From: Inquilinus ginsengisoli_B
GTDB taxonomy: Bacteria > Pseudomonadota > Alphaproteobacteria > DSM-16000 > Inquilinaceae
Assembly (NCBI RefSeq): GCF_050434925.1
Contig: NZ_JBNDJK010000001.1
Location: 7,068,001 to 7,132,000, forward strand
Direction of reading: 5' to 3'
DNA length: 64,000 bases
In this document: positions 33,049 to 41,960 of the stretch, in pieces
Layout of the letters: every line of letters starts with the position of its first letter
How positions within the stretch are numbered: position 1 is the stretch's first letter
The notes under the pieces: generated by a model
The model's database searches: none
What the model saw: the letters and a program-made list of their open reading frames with translations, nothing else
What the model was told of the DNA's origin: nothing
Made by a program: the position numbers and the translations under genes

Positions 33049-34125
33049 TCACTTTCCCTGCGGCACCCAGGCCGCCGGGACCCTGCGGTCCTGCACAGGC
33101 AGCGGGCTATCGCGGCCCGGCGCCTGCCAGCCGAGCTGCGGCAGGATGTGGCGCACCGCGTCGCCCAGGATCTGCTCGTATTCGAAGGGCCGGAACTCGT
33201 AGGGCAGCTCCAGCCGCAGCTCCGACACCTCGGCCAGCACCGGGTCGCGGGCCAGGGCCTCGAGGATCTGGTCCGAGGTCCCGACCAGATCCGGCGCGAA
33301 CAGGGTGCTCCGCTCGCCCTGCGGCGCCAGCGTCCGCTCGCGCCGGCCAGCGGCGTATTCGGCATAACGGGCCCGGGTCCAGTCATCGGCGCTGTCGAAC
33401 GGCACGATCACCCGGCCCAGGGCCACGCGGGCCGGGCGCGCCCCGCGCCAGGCCTCGCGATAGACGTCGAGCTGCCGCCGCTGCGCGGCGAAGAAATCGT
33501 CGGTGTCCTCGCCCGAGGTGACGTTGCCGATCAGCAGGTTGAGGCCGGCGCGTCCGGCCCAGCCGGCGGAGCGCAACGACCCGCCGCCATACCACAGCCG
33601 GTCGACCAGCCCCTCGGCGACGGGCTGCAGCCGGGGTCGGTGCCGGCCGGCGGCGTTGACCACGACCCGGTCCGGTTCGCCGAGATAGGCGCCGCGGAGG
33701 TTGTCGGCCAGGCGCTCCACCCGGCCATAGGATAGGTCGTAGCCGGTCCAGTCGCCGTCGAAGACCCGCGGCCCCAGCAGATCGGCATGCGGCGGCACGC
33801 CGGCGCTGAGCCCGACATTCAGCCGCCCGCCCGACAGCACGTCGACGGTGGCGAGATCCTCGGCCAGCCGGAACGGGCTTTCGTAGCCGATCTGAATCAC
33901 CGCGGTGCCGAGCTGGATGCGGCGGGTGCGCTGGCTGGCCGCGGCCAGGAACACGGCGGCCGAGGAAACGCCGGGCTCGAGATGCCGCTGCCGGATCCAG
34001 GCGCTGTCGAAGCCGAGCCGCTCGCCGTAGGCGAAGAGGCGCAGCGCCTTCTCCAGCCCGTCCTGCGGGTCGGCCTCCGGGAAACTGCCGGGGGTCAGGA
34101 ACCCGGCATGGTCGATCGATGCCAT
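33049..34125 (-). CDS. LLM class flavin-dependent oxidoreductase
   Basis: The 358-residue protein is a luciferase-like monooxygenase using reduced flavin from a separate reductase. Typical segments are YGERLGFDSAWIRQRH, RTRRIQLGTAVIQIGYESPFRLAEDLATVDVLSGGRLNVGLSAG and LAYRDPVLAE-type C-terminal helices. It lies 14 nt after a cystine-type binding-protein gene on the same strand. This placement, with other LLM enzymes to the right, suggests oxidation of a sulfur-containing amino-acid derivative. No flavin reductase is present in the window. Confidence 0.88.
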   Translation of the reverse strand: MASIDHAGFLTPGSFPEADPQDGLEKALRLFAYGERLGFDSAWIRQRHLEPGVSSAAVFLAAASQRTRRIQLGTAVIQIGYESPFRLAEDLATVDVLSGGRLNVGLSAGVPPHADLLGPRVFDGDWTGYDLSYGRVERLADNLRGAYLGEPDRVVVNAAGRHRPRLQPVAEGLVDRLWYGGGSLRSAGWAGRAGLNLLIGNVTSGEDTDDFFAAQRRQLDVYREAWRGARPARVALGRVIVPFDSADDWTRARYAEYAAGRRERTLAPQGERSTLFAPDLVGTSDQILEALARDPVLAEVSELRLELPYEFRPFEYEQILGDAVRHILPQLGWQAPGRDSPLPVQDRRVPAAWVPQGK

Positions 34126-34138
34126 GATGCGGTCCTCG

Positions 34139-35068
34139 TCAGAACTTCGGCAGGCCGGGCGGGTTGGTGCGCGACCGGTCGATCGCCTCGGCGGAGAGGT
34201 TCCAGCGCGCCAGCGATCCGGCGTATCTGCCGTCCGCGATCAGCGCGTTGATCGCGGCGGTGAAGGCATCGGCCAAGCCGCTGCCGCGGCGGGTGGTGAT
34301 GCCGGTCTCGGCATCCAGCGGCCAGCCGGAGCTGACCGTCCCGACCGGCTTGAGGCTGCCGTCGCGGGCTTGATAGGCCAGGGACGCGTTGACGCTGAAC
34401 AGGGCGTCGGCCCGCCCGGCCTGGATCGCCAGACCCCAGGCGGCCTGGTCGTCATAGTATTGCAGCTCGGCCGGGGCCAGGCCCCGGGCCACGTTCTGCC
34501 GGTCCCATTCCAGCAGGATCCGCTCCTGATTGGTGCCGGACGAGGTGATGATCCGCAGGCCGGCGATGTCCTTCGGCTCCTTCAGCGTGGCGATCGGGCT
34601 GTCGGATTTCACATAGAAGCCGTGCAGGCCCTTGCGGTAGCTTGAGAAGTCGAAGCGCTGCTTGCGCTCCTCGGTCACGCCGACATTGGAGATCACGGCG
34701 TCGTACCTGCCCGAGGCCAGGCCCAGCGGCCAGTCCGCCCAGGCCACCGCCACGATCTTCAGCTTCAGCCCCAGCAGGTCGGCGACGAGCTGGGCCAGGT
34801 CCGGATCGGCGCCGATGACGGTCCGCGCATCGGTGGCATAGGTGGCGATCGGCGGCTGGCCCGGCGCCACCGCCACGGTCAGGACGCCGTCCTCGGCGAA
34901 TCGGAAATCCTTCGGAATCGTGGCGGCGATCGCCGCGTCCTTCTCGGCCCGCAGGCGGCCCGGCTGCTCCGGGCTGAGGTCGAGGCTCTGAGCCAGGGCC
35001 GGCGCGACGCCGGCGGCCAAGGCCACGACCAGGGCGGCGACCGCCCGTCTGGAGACCAATCCGAACAT
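34139..35068 (-). CDS. Amino-acid (cystine-type) ABC transporter solute-binding protein
   Basis: The 309-residue protein starts at an ATG at 35068, seven bases after AGGAGG. It has a Sec signal peptide (RRAVAALVVALAAGVAPALAQ) and a family 3 fold: VAVAPGQPPIATYATDARTVIGADPDLAQLVADLLGLKL, VAWADWPLGLASGRYDAVISNVGVTEERKQRFDFSSYR and the C-terminal NPPGLPKF. It is a paralogue of the protein at 37198-38148, on the opposite side of the fused permease-ATPase gene. It would present a cystine- or S-substituted-cysteine-like solute to that transporter. It shares a divergent promoter region with the fused gene. Confidence 0.92.
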   Translation of the reverse strand: MFGLVSRRAVAALVVALAAGVAPALAQSLDLSPEQPGRLRAEKDAAIAATIPKDFRFAEDGVLTVAVAPGQPPIATYATDARTVIGADPDLAQLVADLLGLKLKIVAVAWADWPLGLASGRYDAVISNVGVTEERKQRFDFSSYRKGLHGFYVKSDSPIATLKEPKDIAGLRIITSSGTNQERILLEWDRQNVARGLAPAELQYYDDQAAWGLAIQAGRADALFSVNASLAYQARDGSLKPVGTVSSGWPLDAETGITTRRGSGLADAFTAAINALIADGRYAGSLARWNLSAEAIDRSRTNPPGLPKF

Positions 35069-35262
35069 TCTGTCCCTCCTGGGGCCGCGGTCGATGACGA
35101 TCATGCCGGTCAATGTACGGACTCAGTTGACAGTAGGAAATTACATATGCGCAATAGATATGTTGAAACTGCAATTTATGCAGATTTTAACTGTTGTATC
35201 TGATTGGCGGACCGGCAGGCGGTCCGGCGCACCCAGGCAGCGACAGCCGATTGCGAGAGCCC
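35069..35262. promoter_or_regulatory. AT-rich divergent promoter region of the cystine-type transporter genes
   Basis: This 194-nt stretch is clearly AT-richer than its neighbours between 35100 and 35210. A -35-like TTGACA lies at 35127-35132 on plus; a good -10 at 16-18 nt is not seen. It must serve both the minus-strand binding protein and the plus-strand fused transporter gene. Confidence 0.5.
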
Positions 35263-37101
35263 TTGACCAGCCGAGACATCGACCTGCAGGACCGCCCGCG
35301 CCTTCTGCCCCGCCTGGCGGACGCCGTGCCCGACGCTATCCGGCGCCGCGACCAGGCGGAGGCGCGGGACTATTCCCGCCACCGGGTCGTCGGCGCCCGC
35401 CATCCCGGCCGCACCGCCGGCAGCCTCGCCGCAGCGGCCGTCATCATCGCGGTGCTGCACTCGATCCTGACCAACGAGCGCTGGGAATGGGGTGTCTTCG
35501 CCGAGTGGTTCTTCGCCGAGCCGGTGATGGACGGGCTGGGCCGCACCATCCTGCTGACGGCCGTCGGCTCCGCTCTCGGCTTCCTCTTGGGCACCGGGCT
35601 GGCGCTGGCCCGGGTGTCGAAGTCGCCGCTGCTGTCCGGCCTGGCCTGGGGCTACATCTGGCTGCTGCGGTCGATCCCGCTGATCGTGCTGCTGCTGATC
35701 CTGTTCAACCTGGGTTACCTGTACGAGTCGGTGCGGCTGGGCATCCCCTTCACCGACATCGTGTTCGAATACCCGACGGTCTCGCTGCTCGGCCCCTACG
35801 CCGCGGCGATCCTGGGCCTGAGCCTGAACCAGGCCGCCTTCTCGGCCGAGATCATCCGCGGCGGCATCCTGTCGGTCGACCAGGGCCAGCTGGAGGCCGC
35901 GGCGGCGCTGGGCTTGCCGCGGCGCCGCCAGGCCTTCCGCATCGTCCTGCCGCAGGCGATGCGGGCGATCCTGCCGACCGCCTTCAACGAGCTGATCGGC
36001 TTGGCCAAGGGCACGTCCATGGTCTACGTGCTCGCCCTGCCGGAGCTGTTCTACACGGTGCAGGTGATCTACCGCCGCAACCTGGCGGTGATCCCGCTGC
36101 TGATGGTCGCGACCGTCTGGTACCTGATCATCATGATCGTGCTGTCGGTCATCCAGTTCTACATCGAGCGGCACTTCGCCCGCGGCGCGCTGCGCACCCT
36201 GCCACCGACGCCGATCCAGCGGCTGCGCGCGTGGCGCGCCGGCCGCCAGGCCGAGCCGGTCGCGGCCGAGCCTGTCGCGGCCCTGCCGGTCGTCGCGGCG
36301 CCGGTGCCGCCCCAGCCCGTCTGGCAGCCCCTGTCCGCCGGCCGCGGCGAGGTGCGGATCCAGGGCGTGTCGAAGAGCTTCGGGTCGCTGAAGGTGCTGG
36401 ACGAGGTCAGCCTGACCATCCCGTCCGGCGACGTCACCGTGATCCTCGGCCCCTCCGGCTCCGGCAAGTCGACGCTGCTGCGCAGCATCAACCATCTGGA
36501 GAAGGTCGATGCCGGCTTCATCACCGTCGACGGCGCGCTGCTGGGCTATCGCGAGCGCGGCGACATCCTGTACGAGCTGAAGGAGGCCGAGATCCTGAAG
36601 CGCCGGGCCGATGTCGGCATGGTGTTTCAGACCTTCAACCTGTTTCCGCATCTGACGGTGCTCGAGAACGTGATCGAGGCGCCGGTCGCGCTCCGCTGGC
36701 GGTCGAAGGCCGAGGCGACCGAGGAGGCCTTGATCCTGCTGGCCCGCGTCGGCCTCAGCGACAAGACGCAGGCCTATCCGCGCCAGCTGTCCGGCGGCCA
36801 GCAGCAGCGCGTCGCCATCGCCCGCGCCCTGGCGCTGAAGCCCAAGGTGCTGCTGTTCGACGAGCCGACCTCCGCCCTCGACCCCGAGTTGGTCGGCGAG
36901 GTGCTGGACGTGATCCGCGCCCTGGCCAAGTCCGGCACCACGCTGGTGATCGTCACCCATGAGATCGGCTTCGCCCGCGAGGTCGCCGACAGCGTCGTGT
37001 TCATGGATGCCGGCCGGATCCTGGAGCAGGGCCCGCCATCCCAGGTCTTCACCGCGCCCAAGCACCCCAGGACCGCCGAGTTCCTGGCCAAAGTGCTCTA
37101 G
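35263..37101 (+). CDS. Fused amino-acid ABC transporter permease and ATP-binding protein
   Basis: One chain of ~612 residues joins a HisM/GlnP-type permease (helices from AAAAVIIAVLHSIL to IIMIVLSVIQFYIERHF, with EAA loop LEAAAALGLPRRRQAFRIVLPQA) to a GlnQ/HisP-type ATPase. The linker is Ala/Pro/Val-rich. The ATPase is complete: Walker A GPSGSGKST, Q-loop VFQTFNLFPH, signature LSGGQQQRVA, Walker B VLLFDEPTSALDP and H-loop THE. The start is uncertain: TTG at 35263 behind GAGAG is chosen, while the open frame reaches a TTG at 35194. Two paralogous binding-protein genes flank it. In most bacteria these are separate genes. Confidence 0.9.
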   Translation: MTSRDIDLQDRPRLLPRLADAVPDAIRRRDQAEARDYSRHRVVGARHPGRTAGSLAAAAVIIAVLHSILTNERWEWGVFAEWFFAEPVMDGLGRTILLTAVGSALGFLLGTGLALARVSKSPLLSGLAWGYIWLLRSIPLIVLLLILFNLGYLYESVRLGIPFTDIVFEYPTVSLLGPYAAAILGLSLNQAAFSAEIIRGGILSVDQGQLEAAAALGLPRRRQAFRIVLPQAMRAILPTAFNELIGLAKGTSMVYVLALPELFYTVQVIYRRNLAVIPLLMVATVWYLIIMIVLSVIQFYIERHFARGALRTLPPTPIQRLRAWRAGRQAEPVAAEPVAALPVVAAPVPPQPVWQPLSAGRGEVRIQGVSKSFGSLKVLDEVSLTIPSGDVTVILGPSGSGKSTLLRSINHLEKVDAGFITVDGALLGYRERGDILYELKEAEILKRRADVGMVFQTFNLFPHLTVLENVIEAPVALRWRSKAEATEEALILLARVGLSDKTQAYPRQLSGGQQQRVAIARALALKPKVLLFDEPTSALDPELVGEVLDVIRALAKSGTTLVIVTHEIGFAREVADSVVFMDAGRILEQGPPSQVFTAPKHPRTAEFLAKVL

Positions 37102-37197
37102 CCGCTTCCCGGCCCCGCCGCCGGGTTCCCCACGCCGCCGCTGCCCGCCGGCCGTCCCATGGCCGGCCCCATCAGACCAGAGATCAGGAGCCCACCA

Positions 37198-38148
37198 ATG
37201 TCCATCCGCCGGAATGCGGCCGCCGCAGCCATCGGCATCGCCGCCCTTCTCACCGCCGCCCTCCTCACCACAACGGGCGCCGAGGCGCAGACCAAGGCCT
37301 TCGACCTCACCCCGGAGCAGACCGGCCGAATCCACACCCAGAAGGTCGATGCGGCGGCCGCCGCCGTCTCGCCCGACTTCAAATTCGTCAAGGACGGGGT
37401 GTTCACCGTCGGCGTCAGCGTCGGCGACCCGCCGCTGAACACCTATGCCTCGGACGCCAAGACCGTGGTCGGCACCGATGCCGATCTCGCCTCGCTGGTG
37501 GCCGAGGCGCTGGGGCGGAAGGTCGAGTTCGTGCCGGTGGCCTGGGCCGATTGGCCGCTGGGCCTGGTCTCGGGAAGGTTCGACGCCGTGATCAGCAACG
37601 TCACGGTGACCGAGGAGCGCAAGCAGCGCTTCGACTTCTCCTCCTACCGCCAGGACGTGCTCGGCGCCTATGTCGCGCTGAACAGCCCGATCAAGTCGAT
37701 CAAGGAGCCGAAGGACATCGCCGGGCTCAAGGTCATCGTCGGCGCCGGCACCAACCAGGAGAAGATCGTGGTCGAGTGGGACCGCCAGAATGTGGCGGCG
37801 GGGCTGAAGCCGGCGGAGTTCCTGTATTTCGACGACAACGGCGCGTCCCAGCTGGCGCTGACCTCCGGCCGCGCCGATGTCGAGATCAACCCGAACTCCC
37901 GCCTGGCCTATGCCGCGGCGGTCAGCGGCAAGACCCGCCCGGTCGGAATCATCAACGGCGGCTGGCCGCTGACGGCGGAGATCGCGATCACCACGCGCAA
38001 GAGTGCCGGCCTGGCCGACGCCCTGACCCTGGCGATCAACGCGCTGATCGCCAACGGCACATACCGCGCGGCGCTGGAGCGCTGGAACCTGACCGACGAG
38101 GCGATCGAGCAGTCGCGCACCAACCCGCCCGGCCTGCCGAAGGTCTGA
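37198..38148 (+). CDS. Amino-acid (cystine-type) ABC transporter solute-binding protein, second paralogue
   Basis: The 316-residue protein has a signal peptide (AIGIAALLTAALLTTTGAEAQ) and the same family 3 segments as the protein at 34139-35068, including VAWADWPLGLVSGRFDAVISNVTVTEERKQRFDFSSYRQDVLGAY and NPPGLPKV. The start at 37198 follows CAGGAG. It is 96 nt downstream of the fused transporter gene and upstream of a GNAT gene on plus. Two binding proteins for one transporter would widen its substrate range, for example L-cystine and S-alkyl derivatives. Confidence 0.92.
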   Translation: MSIRRNAAAAAIGIAALLTAALLTTTGAEAQTKAFDLTPEQTGRIHTQKVDAAAAAVSPDFKFVKDGVFTVGVSVGDPPLNTYASDAKTVVGTDADLASLVAEALGRKVEFVPVAWADWPLGLVSGRFDAVISNVTVTEERKQRFDFSSYRQDVLGAYVALNSPIKSIKEPKDIAGLKVIVGAGTNQEKIVVEWDRQNVAAGLKPAEFLYFDDNGASQLALTSGRADVEINPNSRLAYAAAVSGKTRPVGIINGGWPLTAEIAITTRKSAGLADALTLAINALIANGTYRAALERWNLTDEAIEQSRTNPPGLPKV

Positions 38149-38211
38149 GCCAGAACCTGCGGCCGCGACCGTCGCGGCCGCCCTTCCCCGCCCCGAACAG
38201 GCAACACCGCG

Positions 38212-38721
38212 ATGACCGACAGCTTCCTTTACACCACGCCGCTGGACCCGCTGGCGCAGCCGCTGATCCAAGCCCTGACCTGGGAATACGCAACCCGCTA
38301 TGGCGATTACTGGGGCGAGCCGGCCGGGGCGGAGATGAGCCGCTATCCGGCCGAGCTGTTCGCACCGCCGGACGGCGCCTTCCTGCTGCTGCTGCGCGAC
38401 GGCGCCGCCATCGCCGGCGGCGCCTTCAAGCGCTATGACGAGCACACTGCGGAGATGAAGCGGGTCTGGACCCATGCCGACCTGCGCCGCCAGGGCCTGG
38501 CGCGCCGGGTGCTGGTGGAGCTGGAGACCCAGGCGGCGCGGCAGGGCTACAGCCGGATCTACCTGACCACCGGCTTCCGCCAGCCGGAGGCCGCGAACCT
38601 GTATCTCCGCTCCGGCTACACCGCCCTGTTCGACACCGCGATCGACCCCGAGATCCACGGCAAGCTGCCTTTCGAGAAGGACATCAGCGCCCTGGCGCCG
38701 GCGGTGCGCCGGACGGCGTGA
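38212..38721 (+). CDS. GNAT family N-acetyltransferase
   Basis: The 169-residue protein has the GNAT acetyl-CoA motif A in RVWTHADLRRQGLARRVLVELETQAARQG (Q/RxxGxG/A type) and a C-terminal FxxGYTALF segment. No signal peptide. It lies last in the plus-strand transporter unit of the sulfur cluster, where an N-acetyltransferase would modify S-substituted cysteine, as SnaA/YtmI does in Bacillus. Its distance from that protein cannot be judged by eye. Confidence 0.85.
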   Translation: MTDSFLYTTPLDPLAQPLIQALTWEYATRYGDYWGEPAGAEMSRYPAELFAPPDGAFLLLLRDGAAIAGGAFKRYDEHTAEMKRVWTHADLRRQGLARRVLVELETQAARQGYSRIYLTTGFRQPEAANLYLRSGYTALFDTAIDPEIHGKLPFEKDISALAPAVRRTA

Positions 38722-38735
38722 TCCACGCTCCACCA

Positions 38736-38829
38736 TCATTGCGAGGAGGCGAAGCCGACGAAGCAATCCAGGAGTCGGTGCGAGCGGCCACTGGATTGCT
38801 TCCCCGGCTCAAGACCGACGTCGCAATGA
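38736..38829. repeat. Long palindromic intergenic repeat between convergent genes
   Basis: TCATTGCGA (38736-38744) pairs with TCGCAATGA (38821-38829), and GAAGCAATCCAG (38760-38771) pairs perfectly with CTGGATTGCTTC (38791-38802). The unit TTGCGAGGAGGCGAAGC...GAAGCAATCC is a dispersed intergenic repeat in many proteobacteria. It fills the gap between the GNAT and M20 genes and may end both transcripts. Confidence 0.75.
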
Positions 38830-38847
38830 CGATGAGGAGCGAGAGCC

Positions 38848-40014
38848 CTATGCCACCAGGTACCGCTCCGCCAGGGCCACCCAGTAGCGGGCGGCGACGG
38901 GCAGGATCTCGTCGTTGAAGTTGTAGTGCGGGCTGTGCAGCGCGGCGCTGTCGCCGTTGCCGAGAAAGAGATAGCTGCCCGGCCGCTCCTCCAGCATGTA
39001 GGCGAAATCCTCGCTGGCGGTGATCGGCGGGAACACGGCCTCGATCCGGTCGGCGCCGAACTGCTCCGCCGCCACCTGGCGCGCGAACTCCGTCTCCGCC
39101 GCATGGTTCACCAGCACCGGATAACCGCGCAGATACTCGATCTCGGCGACCGCGCCGTAGCTCTCGGCCTGGGCCTTCGCCAGGGCGGTGATGCGCGCCT
39201 CGATCCGGTCCCGCACCTCGGGCCGGAAGGTGCGGACGGTCAGCTGCAGTTCGACCGCGTCCGGGATCACATTCGCCGCGGTGCCGCCATGGATGGCGCC
39301 GACTGTCACCACCGCGGCGTCGAGCGGGCTGACATTGCGCGACACCACGCTCTGCAGCGCCATCACCAGCGAGGCCGAAGCGACCACTGAATCAATGGTC
39401 TGCTGCGGCACGGCGCCATGGCCGCCGCGGCCGACCACGCGGATCGTCACCCGGTCGACCGCGGCCATGGCAGGGCCGGCGATGAAGCCGAACTGTCCCA
39501 GCGGCACGCCGGGCCAGTTGTGCAGCCCGTAGACGGCGTCGCAGAGGAAGCGCTCGAACAGCCCGTCCCGGATCATCCGCCGGGCGCCGGCGCCGCCCTC
39601 CTCCGCCGGCTGGAAGATCAGGTGCAGCGTGCCGGAGAAGCCGCGCCGCTCGGCCAGCACCCGGGCGGCGGTCAGCAGGCTGGCGGTGTGCCCGTCATGG
39701 CCGCAGGCATGCATCACCCCGGCCGTGCCGCTGGCATAGGGCAGGTTCGTGGCCTCGAGGATCGGCAGCGCGTCCATGTCGGCGCGGATGGCGATGCGGC
39801 GCGAGCCGTTGCCCAGAGCCAGCGTGCCGACCACGCCGGTGCCGCCCAGGCCGCGATGGACCTCGTAACCCCAGGCGGTCAGCGCCTGCGCCACCAGGTC
39901 GCCGGTGCGCCGCTCGCGATAGGCCAGCTCCGGGTGGCGGTGCAGGTCGCGGCGCAGCGCCACCATCGCCTCGCGATGCGTCTCGACGCCCGCGGCGATA
40001 TCGGATCCGGTCAT
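38848..40014 (-). CDS. M20 family amidohydrolase (aminoacylase/hippurate hydrolase type)
   Basis: The 388-residue cytoplasmic enzyme has the M20D metal-site motifs GVMHACGHDGHTASLL, FQPAEEGGAGA and GLHNWPGVPLGQ, then a dimerisation domain (GRGGHGAVPQQTIDSV) and the C-terminal TASEDFAYML. It removes acyl groups from N-acyl amino acids. In the Bacillus S-alkyl-cysteine pathway a related deacetylase releases cysteine from its N-acetyl form, which is the likely job here. It overlaps the GNAT gene by 4 nt and is the last gene of a four-gene minus-strand operon. Confidence 0.9.
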   Translation of the reverse strand: MTGSDIAAGVETHREAMVALRRDLHRHPELAYRERRTGDLVAQALTAWGYEVHRGLGGTGVVGTLALGNGSRRIAIRADMDALPILEATNLPYASGTAGVMHACGHDGHTASLLTAARVLAERRGFSGTLHLIFQPAEEGGAGARRMIRDGLFERFLCDAVYGLHNWPGVPLGQFGFIAGPAMAAVDRVTIRVVGRGGHGAVPQQTIDSVVASASLVMALQSVVSRNVSPLDAAVVTVGAIHGGTAANVIPDAVELQLTVRTFRPEVRDRIEARITALAKAQAESYGAVAEIEYLRGYPVLVNHAAETEFARQVAAEQFGADRIEAVFPPITASEDFAYMLEERPGSYLFLGNGDSAALHSPHYNFNDEILPVAARYWVALAERYLVA

Positions 40015-40586
40015 GCCGCCCCCGCCTGGACCAGCGCGAGGCCCTCCGTCTCCGACCGTTTCAGCTCGGCCACCTCGAGGTCGCGGTAGATCTCCGGCAG
40101 CAGGATCTTGCGCAGAAACACCATCTCTTCGCCCCGGCTGCTGGGCTGACGGTGGAACGCCTGGTAGCCGCGGCGCTCATAGATGCCGCGCAGCCAGGGG
40201 TGGCGCGTCGCCGTCGCCAGGTACACGGCCGGCGCCTTGACGCGGTCGCGCAGGAAGTCGTCCTCGACATGCTGCAGCAGGGCCGAGCCGACGCCCTGCC
40301 GCTTCAGTCGCGGCGCCACCGCGAACCAGTGGATGAAGGGGTAGCTCGCCAGGTGCCTCTCTCCGACCGGCCAGGGAAAGCGTACCGACACGGTGGCGAC
40401 CGCCCCCCCGTCGCGCTCCAGCAGGAAGGTGGTGTGGCGCTCGACCGTGCGCCGCACCAGCTCGAGATCGGCGGTCACTGCCGTGAAGCGGATGCCCATC
40501 TCGCGCAAGGGCTGGTACGCCGCGCGCAGAAGGTCGAGCACGGCCGGCGCGTCGTCCGGGCCGGCGATACGGATGGAGTCGGCCAT
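40011..40586 (-). CDS. GNAT family N-acetyltransferase
   Basis: The 191-residue protein has a full GNAT core: FTAVTADLELVRRTVE, HWFAVAPRLKRQGVGSALLQHVEDDF (acetyl-CoA motif with RxxGxG) and YERRGYQAFHRQP. It overlaps the M20 deacylase gene by 4 nt and abuts the NtaA-type monooxygenase gene, so all three are translationally coupled. An acetylate-oxidise-deacetylate sequence is suggested: N-acetylation protects the amino group while the monooxygenase acts on the sulfur side chain. Substrate assignment is inference. Confidence 0.88.
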   Translation of the reverse strand: MADSIRIAGPDDAPAVLDLLRAAYQPLREMGIRFTAVTADLELVRRTVERHTTFLLERDGGAVATVSVRFPWPVGERHLASYPFIHWFAVAPRLKRQGVGSALLQHVEDDFLRDRVKAPAVYLATATRHPWLRGIYERRGYQAFHRQPSSRGEEMVFLRKILLPEIYRDLEVAELKRSETEGLALVQAGAA

Positions 40587-41935
40587 CAGCGGCCGCCCTG
40601 CCCAGCCACCGCCCGCTCCCGCGCCGGCTCTCCGGCATAGCGGCTCTCGCGATAGGGCAGGCCGAGATGATCGCGCAGGGTGGTGCCGCGCAGCACCGGG
40701 TCGAAATGGCCGCGCTCCTGCAGCACCGGCAGGATGTGGCGGATGAAATCATCCTGCCCCTGGCCCAGCACCGGGAAGCCGAGAATGAAGCCGTCGGCCG
40801 CCCCCTCCTCCACCCAGCGGATCAGCTCGTCGGCCACCGTCTCCGGCGTGCCGATCAGGGTCCGCCGCGTCGCCGTCTCCAGCGCCACCTCGCGCAGGGT
40901 CAGGTTGCGCTCCTTCGCCGTGCGCTTGATCCCGTCGGTGGTGGCGCGGAAGCTGTTCTTGCCGATGTCGCCCAGGTCCGGGAACGGCCCGTCCAGCGGG
41001 TACTGGCTGAAATCGTGATGGTCGAAGAAGCGGCCGAGATACAGCAGCGCCTCGTCGACCGACAGCAGATCGCGGACAGCGCGGTACTTCTCCTCCGCCT
41101 CGGCCGCCGTGGCGCCGACGATCGGGCCGATGCCGGGGAAGATCTTGACGTCGTCGGGCCGGCGGCCATGCGCCACCGCACTGTCCTTGACCCGGCTGTA
41201 GAAGACCTTGGCGTCCTCGATCGGCCCGCCATTGGTGAACACCGCGTCGGCATGGTGCCCGGCCAGCCGGATGCCGTCATCCGAGGCGCCGGCCTGGAAC
41301 AGCACCGGCTGGCCCTGGGCCGACCGGCCGATGTTCAACGGACCCTCGACCGAGAAGAACCGGCCCTTGTGATCCAGCCGGCGCATCTTGGCGAAGTCGA
41401 CGAAGCGGCCGGTGGCGCGGTCGCGGATGAAGGCGTCGTCGTCCCAGCTGTCCCACAGGCCCTTCACGACCTCGAGATATTCCTGGGCGATCTCGTAGCG
41501 CAGCCCGTGCTCCGGATGCTCGCGGCTGTAGTTGCGGCCGGAGCCTTCGAGCGGCGAGGTCACGGCGTTCCAGCCCGCCCGCCCCCCACTGATGGCGTCG
41601 ATGGTGGCGAATTGCCGGGCGACGGTGAACGGGTCGCTGTAGGAGGTCGACAGCGTGCCGACCAGCCCGATCTTCGAGGTCACCGCAGCCAGCGCCGACA
41701 GGATCGAGATCGGCTCGAACCGGTTCAGGAAGTGCGGGATCGACTTCTCGTTGATGTAGAGGCCGTCGGCGATGAAGGCGAAGGCGATGCCGGCGGCTTC
41801 GGCCTTGCGGGCATTGTCCAGATAGAAGCCGAAATTGACGCTGGCATCGGCCGGCACGCTGGGGTGCTTCCACGCATTCATGTGGCCGCCGGGGCCCTGC
41901 AGCATGACGCCGAAGGTGATCTGACGCTTGCTCAT
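40586..41935 (-). CDS. NtaA/SnaA/DszA family flavin-dependent monooxygenase
   Basis: The 449-residue protein matches the NtaA/SnaA/DszA group of two-component FMNH2-dependent monooxygenases. Visible are GGHMNAWKHPS, FAFIADGLYI, GLVGTLSTSYSDPFTVARQFATIDAISGGRAGWNAVTSPLEGSGRNYS and VLFQAGASDDGIRLAGHHADAVFTNG. Bacillus CmoJ (YtnJ) of the S-alkyl-cysteine pathway belongs to this group. It would oxidise the C-S bond of an N-acetylated S-alkyl-cysteine. It sits between a second LLM enzyme and a GNAT gene in one operon. Confidence 0.9.
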   Translation of the reverse strand: MSKRQITFGVMLQGPGGHMNAWKHPSVPADASVNFGFYLDNARKAEAAGIAFAFIADGLYINEKSIPHFLNRFEPISILSALAAVTSKIGLVGTLSTSYSDPFTVARQFATIDAISGGRAGWNAVTSPLEGSGRNYSREHPEHGLRYEIAQEYLEVVKGLWDSWDDDAFIRDRATGRFVDFAKMRRLDHKGRFFSVEGPLNIGRSAQGQPVLFQAGASDDGIRLAGHHADAVFTNGGPIEDAKVFYSRVKDSAVAHGRRPDDVKIFPGIGPIVGATAAEAEEKYRAVRDLLSVDEALLYLGRFFDHHDFSQYPLDGPFPDLGDIGKNSFRATTDGIKRTAKERNLTLREVALETATRRTLIGTPETVADELIRWVEEGAADGFILGFPVLGQGQDDFIRHILPVLQERGHFDPVLRGTTLRDHLGLPYRESRYAGEPARERAVAGQGGR

Positions 41936-41960
41936 CGGATGATGTCCTTGGATGCGGGGC

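Noticed and set aside
35176..38766. A 1196-codon open frame on minus
   Set aside because: It is antisense to the fused transporter and binding-protein genes, which carry complete ABC motifs.
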